Part shown: positions 57,101 through 64,000 of the stretch, piece after piece
Layout of the letters: each line of letters begins with the position of its first letter
Position numbering within the stretch: the stretch's first letter is position 1
Source of the DNA: Nepenthes gracilis
Lineage: Eukaryota > Streptophyta > Magnoliopsida > Caryophyllales > Nepenthaceae
Assembly: GCA_033239525.1 (NCBI GenBank)
Contig: BSYO01000030.1
Location: forward strand, 9,507,030-9,571,029
Direction of reading: 5' to 3'
Length of the DNA: 64,000 nt
The notes under the pieces: generated by a model
What the model saw: the letters and a program-made list of their open reading frames with translations, nothing else
What the model was told of the DNA's origin: nothing
Database searches by the model: none
Made by a program: the position numbers and the translations under genes

Positions 57101-60100
57101 TAGCCAGATGCAATTTCCACATGTCATCTTTTGTACTGCAAGAGAAGACCGAGAATAGAAGTGTGGTCCCTTGGAACCTGAATAAGTATATGGTGTCTGT
57201 AATTGAAGGATAGCCACATTGAAACTGTTCTGCCAGTCTTAACCGACAAATATGAGTCATTTGGTAGGTGAGATTGCCTGCATAATTACGCTAAATTACT
57301 ATTGTTAATGTGTACAAAGTGGAAAATTTTGTTGAATGAACGCTATAATAGGAGGAACAACTTGTCACGGCCTCATAGAAGGAAACTTATACTCAAGTCA
57401 AATTAAACCAAGCAATTAAAGATCATATTTATTGATGCTTGTGATGGGATTAGAGGTTTGTGACTACAAAGAAGTGGTACGAAATGTACAAAAACCTTGA
57501 GAACTACAATTTCTCTTTGAGTCACAACCACTTCTCTTGTGTTTTTTTTTCCTTCTTCTACAAACACACCCACAAGTACAAGGCATTTTTTTCATTTACA
57601 TGCTTCTCCTTTTTTTTTTTTCTTTTTCTCTCTTTTTTTTTGAAAAGAGCACCTACAAGAATATTTAAATTCCTAGACCAATGAATTTCTAGTGTTATTT
57701 TGTTGGAGCATCGATCTCAAAAGGCGTATATTTGTTCTCATAAGTACATGGAAGTGTAGGGTAGTTTTATCTGGTAAGTTGGAATTGTATCCACAAAGAA
57801 TTGTATCATATGTTTGAAATTTACAAGATAATTTAAAAATTGGTGATTTTTCCTCTATGAACTCTAAAAAAATAAAAATCAAAGGATTAGATTTTGAATT
57901 TTTTTTAATAACCCAGTAAAAAAAAATAAAAATAAATAACTTTGAATAAAGCAAGGATTAAAATAAGTAGAAAATATTAAGAAATGTAACTTTAGAATAC
58001 AAACAAAATGACTTAATTAAAACAAATTTGATTTGCAAAGAATATTAAAAAAAAAAGAGTGTGTGGCATAAAGAAAGTAAATTGCGTGAAATAATAATTA
58101 AATGTAACGGAAATGATTTTTCTAAATAGATGACTAAATCAAACGAAGGATAAGAATATCTAAAAATAAGAATATAAATAAGTACAATAATAAAAACTTA
58201 ACTTTAATTTGTGAAAAAATATTTGAATAGTAACAATGAAATTACCAAATAAACGAATCAGGAAGCAATCACGAGAAATCTATTGAAAACTTAAATTACA
58301 CTAAATGTTGTGTAATTACACTAATCAAAGTAAAGAAACCCTAAAAATTATAGCTTGCAACTATCTTAATGAAAATAAAAAGACTAAAAATTTAAACTAA
58401 AAAAATTGTTTATTCTTTCTCTCTCCTATTCTACCCCATGTCAATCTCAAAATCTCCTCCCAAGCACCCTCATCTCCAAAAGCAGTTCTCGCCTCCAAAA
58501 CTGTTGTGCTTCCCTCCTATAAAAAAAAATCCTGTACAACTCTTCAAAACTTTCTTTCATTTCTTTCCTTCTTTCTTTTATTTCTTTCCTTTTTTTTTTA
58601 AATTTCTTTTGATCTTCTTTCCTTTTTTTTCTTGCAAGATTTGAGGTGATTGGGCTTCTTCATTTGTATTTTGTGCACTTTGCATGACTTGTCCCATTTA
58701 AAAGCTTTTAGATCATTTTATCAACTATCACACTTTTTGATGTTACAAAATAAAATAATAATATTAAATAAATGAATGAAATTAAAATGTTAAGGAACAA
58801 CAACGGATAAGAAGGGGTAGAAGTATAATTTTCAGTATTTATCAAGGTTAGTGGTTCAAACCATAGAAACAACTGGCTACTGGACTATCACCATCTAAGG
58901 TGTGGCACTTCACTTCTTTGCCTTGGAGCACAACGCTTGTATTGCTTTACAATACAAAGCTAAGGCGGTTGGTTCAACTGGTTCTCTCTAGTCACCAGGA
59001 CATAAACGATTCATACATTAGGCAGCCCTGCTCTTTTTTGGAGTCAGAAATAGGACCTTAATGGCATGACATGATAGGCAAGTAACATTAAGATGACAGT
59101 GAAATGAGTTGGGAATTCTGCTTAAAGGCATTGCAATTGGACTTGGGCCTAGAAAGATGTGGAATGTGATTGCTGGAAAGAAAACGCAGTCCATGTTTAA
59201 TAGTAGAGATTGGAGGTCAATTCCATATGAAGCAGTACAAACTTGAGGCCCTTCTGATTTGAAGTTTAAGCTGGTTTTCTTTCTGAATTGGCCATTGTTT
59301 GAAATTGATACGGGCTAAGTTGAGAAGAAGTTAAACACATTATTTTGTTATTTTTGCAATTCAAAGGACAATTGGATACTGGGTATTTATACAGTCTAAT
59401 ACTTCATATCATTCTTTCATGTAGTTTAACAGTTGGAGTGCTACATATCTATCTTTTGGTGTTGCCGCTTTTGAGACTAGAAATTTTCCAAAAAAAGCAC
59501 TTAATGAGATGTTATCCTATTAGAATCTCACATATGTTTGCTCTCTTAGGTGGGCTGAGATACAAATTATGCAGCTTTATCTTCATCTCGATACTTTTTT
59601 CATTTTGTTCAGTACTAGATAGAGCAGTACCTTTTGACAATTGGATCAGGTGCGAGGATGGTTTTGTTTTACTCCCATATTTGTTCATTGCATAAAACTA
59701 GCAAATAGAACTGCAATCTGTAGCCAAGTCAGGGTAAACTTAACCAGTATTTGTTACCTGCTTAGGTTTTAACTGCTATTCTTATCAAATTGTACCATTT
59801 TTCAGGCACAAGCAGCTTACCCATATCCGGATCCTTACTATAGAAGTATATTTGCTCCATATGATGCACAATCTTATGCTGCACAGCCCTATTCAACACA
59901 ACCTATGGTATGCTCATACTCTCTTAAGACTCATATTCTGTTCTTTTGAAAAATTGTTATTATGTCTTTCAGGGAATAAGTTGGCAGTGTTACTGAGACA
60001 CATTAGTCACGTCCTATTATTCAACACCCCTGTTTTAGGTCCACCTTCAGTTGATGGGTATCCAGCAAGCTGGTGTGCCTTTGCCATCAGACGCAGTTGA

Positions 60101-60203
60101 GGAGCCCGTCTTTGTCAATGCAAAACAGTATCATGGCATCTTGCGACGTAGGCAATCCCGTGCAAAAGCCGAATCAGAAAACAGAGTTATTAAGTCTAGG
60201 AAG
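54191..60203 (+). CDS. NF-YA: NF-YA subunit of the CCAAT-binding factor, partial
   Basis: Three exons are clear: 54191-54330 ([46 protein letters not shown]), 59806-59907 ([34 protein letters not shown]) and 60039-60203 ([20 protein letters not shown] then [20 protein letters not shown] then [15 protein letters not shown]). All have GT-AG borders and frames that join (phase 1 into the first, phase 0 after). The last exon carries the NF-YA1 helix that binds the NF-YB/NF-YC dimer. The DNA-binding helix that should follow (PYLHESRH...) is not found in the remaining 3.8 kb, so it lies beyond the window. The N-terminal exon is also missing. The peptide resembles the NF-YA1/NF-YA9 branch. The product acts in the nucleus on CCAAT boxes. 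Many plant NF-YA mRNAs are regulated by miR169 through the 3' end, which is outside the window. Confidence 0.9.
54866..55940 (+). pseudogene. Chromoviral gypsy integrase and chromodomain relic
   Basis: The plus strand reads [20 protein letters not shown] then [20 protein letters not shown] (integrase core with its first catalytic region), then [20 protein letters not shown] (SDR at the second aspartate). After frame breaks come [20 protein letters not shown] and [20 protein letters not shown]. Next is [16 protein letters not shown] sequence and [15 protein letters not shown], where chromoviruses have the integrase C-terminus and chromodomain. Many stops make it dead. No gag or reverse transcriptase and no clear LTR were found, so it is a fragment inserted in the NF-YA intron. 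Confidence 0.8.
57350..58750. mobile_element. Unclassified A-rich transposon-like block in the NF-YA intron
   Basis: From about 57690 the sequence becomes A-rich and contains wording often seen in the non-coding parts of plant LTR elements (for example TTGGAATTGTATCCACAAAG and AATAAAGCAAGGATTAAAAT). It is followed by C/T-rich tracts at 58400-58640 and preceded by T-rich runs at 57540-57640. Coding remnants are absent. Identity is uncertain. Confidence 0.3.
59908..60038 (+). other. Short NF-YA intron, 131 bases
   Basis: The donor is CCTATG|GTATGC and the acceptor CTGTTTTAG|GTCCAC. Joining gives STQPM followed by [10 protein letters not shown], the usual continuous NF-YA sequence. Confidence 0.9.
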
Positions 60204-60845
60204 GTATGTGATGATATCTAGACTTCATCCACTGTTTTTGGTATACGTTTGTGCCATTTGCGATTATGTTATACTTATTCTCTACTTACCCTCCCAACCC
60301 CAACGAAAAAATGATTCATTTCCTTGTGATTCATATCAATGAAAACCCTGTGATTCACATGATACCAATTCTATTAACGACTGCTTTCTGACTTTTATCT
60401 ATTCATATCCCTTTTAATGAAGGAATTTTCTCTCTGAAATCTTAGCTACAATGGACAAATGAATTTCTTAGCTTCAAGAACAACTGAATGCCACTATTAG
60501 TGGGTAATGAGCTCTGGGTGAATTGTTACAGCTTGATCCAGAATTTTTGTATTTTTGAATACGTAGTATACTGAACAAAAACAACCCCAAAAAATTTGTG
60601 CCGCCATCATAAAGTTTTTTAAGCTGATCTTCTTCATACTTAATTCTGTAGAGGAGCCTGAAATCAAAGCCATTGATCCATTATTCATTTCATTTTTTTT
60701 CCCTTTTTGACATGCCAATTTCCGTAGGTGATCGGACTGATGGAACATGACTTATTATTCTATTCTGCTGCAGTTTTTTTTTTTTTTTTTTTTTGGGGGG
60801 TCCCTAATTTATGTTATAGCTGTAAAGAAAAATCATGAGCCAAAT

Positions 60846-62735
60846 TGTTACAATATGTTGCAATCGAGTTATATTTTTTTGTTTAAACAAATAAAATATT
60901 TTAGAATATTATTTCTCCATTTTATTTTAGATGACTTTATTATTTCTTCTAGGTATTTTCTAGATATCAAAAGTAATATCTGGCTTAATTATAGTTTGAT
61001 ACATGCTTTCCTTATTTACTTCTTTACAACCTATAAATTCATATTTTAAACAAAGTTAATGAATCACTGAAGTATTGAATGAATGTAAAGTTTTTATTCT
61101 TGAGATGGTATCAGAGCTTTCCTTTGCTAGATCCATGAAATACAAAAGTCTTCCGCTGCCCGTAGGCAACAAACCTTTTGATATTACCTTCCAGATATCA
61201 CCGGTTTTTTTCCAAAGAAATTTGCTTAGCCATCACTCATTCTGCCAAAATTTTCTTTTATTTCTCTCTCCTGCTGGATCCCTCCGCCATAATCACTGAC
61301 AATCAGTGCCATGCAAGAGAGCTATTTGCTTTTTAAATTGCATCCATCATTTTGTCATCTTGCTGCCTGCTTCTTCTGTTTTTGCTTCTCTAACATCATA
61401 CTAGCCACCTCCAAAATGGTCCTTGTAACGGCAGCAGCGGTCCTCCTATTCTGTCATTTGTTTCCTGATTTCCTCTTTCAAACAACAAATATGATTCTCT
61501 GACTTAGACCATGTCATCCCAACCGGTACTCACAAGCTGCCCCTTGACTAGCCCACCAACTGCAATGGCGGGTATGTACATATTGTAACTGTTAAAAGTA
61601 TAAAACCGTTCTTGACTTCTACCTAACAATTTAAGTTTGTTGGATTCTTGACAATAGCATATAGTGATTGATTATATATATTGAACCCTTGTTCAATCTC
61701 TCATGTCAACCTAAAATCCCTGATTTTGGAGGCCCATATTTATCAAGCCTTGCTCTGCTGTGATATTAACAAGTTCTAGAATTTCCTTGCTGAAAGCAAG
61801 GTCCCCATTGATGAATCAAAAAAGAGACTTCTCTCCTCTGCCTCAGTGTGCTCTGTGTATTTCATGTGTCATCCACGAGGCTTCATTCTCCATTTTCACT
61901 TCCAGAGCCTTGCAATGGCAAATTGCTGGTCGACGATTTCCTTCATGTGGCTTGGCAGATTGCCTCTTCAGGTCTTTTTCCTTTTATCATAAACTCGTTC
62001 TCCTTCTATTATATCACCTGTTCATGCGTCAGCGGCACACCTCACCTTTATACTCGTGTGCCTCAGCAGTCCAGCTGCAGCACGTTATTGCATGGGCGAG
62101 TTTGGTTTGGTTGCCTCGTCCAAGCTTGCTGTAATTGGGAATTTCATTGGATACCAGCTTCAGGCCCAATCAGTAACTAGGCATTTCATTGAAGCCCGAC
62201 CTATCATAATTTAATTTCTTCCCAAAAAACCGGACCCTCTTCCTATGGCTGATCATGATTGGACTTTTTTCCATGCCGTATTCTTCTCTTTCGATGCTGG
62301 TCATGATTCAAAAATCCCATGCTGGATCTTTTTCTTTTTATGCTAGATCATTATTGATTTTTTCTCACGTCAAAACCCCGTCCTATTAGTTATCATGATG
62401 GTAGTTTTCCCTTGTTGGATCCTTTTCTTTCTGGAAAGGATCATGAATTAGAAAATCTCACCTAAGATCCCTTCCTTTCATACTAGATACAAACGCAAGC
62501 CTTTCTTGAGTTTCAGGGAATGTTAGTAGTTATTTCTATATTATTTTAGATTATTTCATGATTCCTTGAGTCCTAGATGTTTTCTGGACGTTTAGAATGG
62601 TACCTAGCTCAATTATGGGTAGAATATCCTTGCAGGTACATCAAATAGTGTCTACCTTACACAGCATTATATTCGTGTAACCTTAAATGATAGGAAAGGA
62701 TGGAAAGCGTCGAATTTTTGTTAGCATTGAGAATT
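60846..62735 (+). mobile_element. Small non-autonomous LTR element with an initiator-tRNA primer site
   Basis: TGGTATCAGAGC (61106-61117) is a perfect match to the primer site complementary to initiator tRNA-Met, used by most plant copia elements. To its left, 60846-61103 begins TGTTA. To the right, 62521 onward begins TGTTAGTAGTTATTTC and shares diverged blocks with the left part (ATTTTATTTTAGATGACTTT vs ATATTATTTTAGATTATTTC; TCTAGGTATTTTCTAGATAT vs CCTAGATGTTTTCTGGACGT). The internal 1.4 kb has no gag or pol that I can recognise. It therefore looks like a TRIM/LARD-type or deleted copia element lying in the NF-YA intron. LTR ends are approximate. Confidence 0.5.
61106..61117 (+). promoter_or_regulatory. 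Primer-binding site for initiator tRNA-Met
   Basis: The 12 bases TGGTATCAGAGC are the standard plant LTR-retrotransposon primer site. It follows GAGA, so the usual TGxxCA LTR end is changed or lies a few bases away. Confidence 0.65.
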
Positions 62736-64000
62736 ACAAGTGGTAGATATATGTTCAAATCTCATTCAAACAAGCGGCACAAAGTAGTATCATGATGTCA
62801 GTTGTGACATGATATAGTTATGGTAAATACCACTAATTCTCAGAAGATGATTGATTAGCATGGGAAATTGAATCACTACTATCAATCATGAAGATTGTCA
62901 ATTACTGTGTGTATGTTAAATATCAATTCACATAGCTGTCAAACCAGAACAGATGCACAAAACTATAAGAACCTAATAGGAGAGCATTGTATAGATAGGA
63001 TTGATCAATAATTGAGAAGATTATCAGATCATTCGAGAAGATCCGAGGAGGAAATCTCAACCCTAGGTGAAAGAGAGAAGAAAAAACAGTACTTCCGAAT
63101 TCAAAAACAGGCATTCAATGGTTGCTTACCAACCTACCAAGATTCTTGTGAGAGCGAAGTTTATAATTGAAAAGGCTAGCATTATTATTATGCTTGTGTG
63201 GGCTTTGGCCAAACCGAAACTATTTTATTCTTTGCCTTCATTCCACACATTTTGAGAATGGGCAGGGCACCTTTTTTGATTATATCTAATGTGTGGGACA
63301 TATGGTTCGTGCTACCTCTTGACCATACTTCCTCCTCTTCCTAGAATTTTTTTCCCACTTTATTGGCGTATGCCCTTAGGAAGGACGCATTTGGAATTAA
63401 GTTCTGCTAGACCACCTCACCTCTTGCTCTTGGGCTAGTGTCTGTCTGCATCTATCGGCATTCATCATTTGTCCTGCATGACCCAGCACTATTTGGCATG
63501 GAACAGTAGGAAAGGGAAAACAGAAAAAAGGCAGTAAGAGGAATAAAGAAGATAATTTGACGTGAGGGGAGATTCATACTTCAGTAATGGGCTGCTGCTG
63601 AAAACCGGATACCAAATCGGTTTTATAGACCTACTAAATATAATATTATATTAATAAATTCTCCTAAATTAAGAAATCTATAAAATCTAAGAATACCCAG
63701 ATAACTAAGTATGATTTTCTAGATCTACACGTCTTATTTTTGCTTCCATTAAATTGTTTGAGAGAATCTGAAGTCTTAAATGAGGCACTTCAAGCTCCCA
63801 GAATTATCCTGGGGGCATACTGGATGTACCATTTCTTTTATTTTTTTTATTTTTGTAAGTAAAATTGAATTAAAATAAAAGAAAGTACAAAAACTATATT
63901 CTAGTTCCAAGTATTTTGCCGACTTAGAGGTAGAATCTAGACGCTAGAGTATATCCCGAATACCACCATAAAACATTTCATGATACCGAAATAAAACATC

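Larger units (their letters stand above)
54331..59805 (+). other. NF-YA intron, 5.5 kb
   Basis: The donor is GCTGTG|GTAACG and the acceptor TTTTTCAG|GCACAA. It contains the integrase/chromodomain relic (54.87-55.94 kb), a TE-like A-rich block (57.35-58.75 kb) and otherwise T-rich sequence. Reading frames such as 56406-56696, 57460-57684 and 59345-59695 have no domain and consist largely of simple sequence. Confidence 0.8.
60204..64000 (+). other. NF-YA intron running off the window
   Basis: The donor is AGGAAG|GTATGT at 60203/60204. No exon for the DNA-binding helix was found to the window end, so the intron exceeds 3.8 kb. Apart from the small LTR element (60846-62735) and a poly-T run at 60774-60794, the sequence shows nothing recognisable. 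The part after 62740 is AT-rich and without repeats that I can see. Confidence 0.7.

Noticed and set aside
58860..59010. GGTGTGGCACTTCACTTCTTTG and GCCTTGGAGCACAACGC, resembling a common plant repeat
   Set aside because: The match is short and I could not define ends, orientation or a family.
61311..62180. Frames of 63-124 codons inside the small LTR element, considered as gag
   Set aside because: None has a zinc knuckle or capsid motif; the pieces are cysteine/phenylalanine-rich translations of T/C-rich sequence.

Overview
This window comes from a plant nuclear genome, an angiosperm and most likely a dicot. The evidence is spliced genes with GT-AG introns, a plant leucine-rich-repeat receptor kinase of the GHR1 family, a plant NF-YA transcription factor gene, the start of a plant AAE14-type acyl-activating enzyme gene, and many decayed plant LTR retrotransposons. 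The species cannot be told from the sequence. Genes are sparse, introns are very long, and most of the rest is old, broken transposon sequence in AT-rich DNA.

Layout. 1-4.1 kb: an orphan TATA-type promoter, then a degenerate copia-like element with two LTR-like repeats around a gag remnant. 4.3-6.5 kb (minus strand): two candidate membrane-protein exons, then the first two exons of an AAE14-like 2-succinylbenzoate-CoA ligase gene. 7.4-17.0 kb: an almost complete but dead Ty3/gypsy element of Tat-like layout (LTR, gag, integrase remnant, antisense ORFs, tandem repeats, LTR) that has lost protease, reverse transcriptase and RNase H. 19.3-31.2 kb (plus strand): the GHR1-like receptor pseudokinase, three coding exons separated by introns of 250 and 7339 bases, with a one-base frameshift in the last exon. 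32.3-38.0 kb: a GC-rich island, a truncated gypsy element on the minus strand (LTR, gag, start of protease), and a solo-type gypsy LTR carrying a 52-base tandem repeat. 39.5-44.9 kb: two long LTR-like segments facing each other, with an odd set of interleaved short repeats. 46.5-64 kb (plus strand): an NF-YA gene whose exons at 54.2, 59.8 and 60.0 kb are clear. Its start is not located and its DNA-binding exon lies beyond the right edge. Its introns hold an integrase/chromodomain relic, a probable SINE, TE-like blocks and a small LTR element with a perfect initiator-tRNA-Met primer site.

The three genes have unrelated roles: phylloquinone synthesis (AAE14), guard-cell and stress signalling (GHR1), and CCAAT-box transcription (NF-YA). 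They do not form a cluster. I found no CRISPR array, operon, bacterial insertion sequence or tRNA gene, and nothing I would defend as a new biological system. The observations most worth following are the GHR1 frameshift, the interleaved repeats at 41.5-43.1 kb, the incomplete AAE14 gene, the antisense ORFs of the gypsy element, and the LTR element with an intact primer site in the NF-YA intron.
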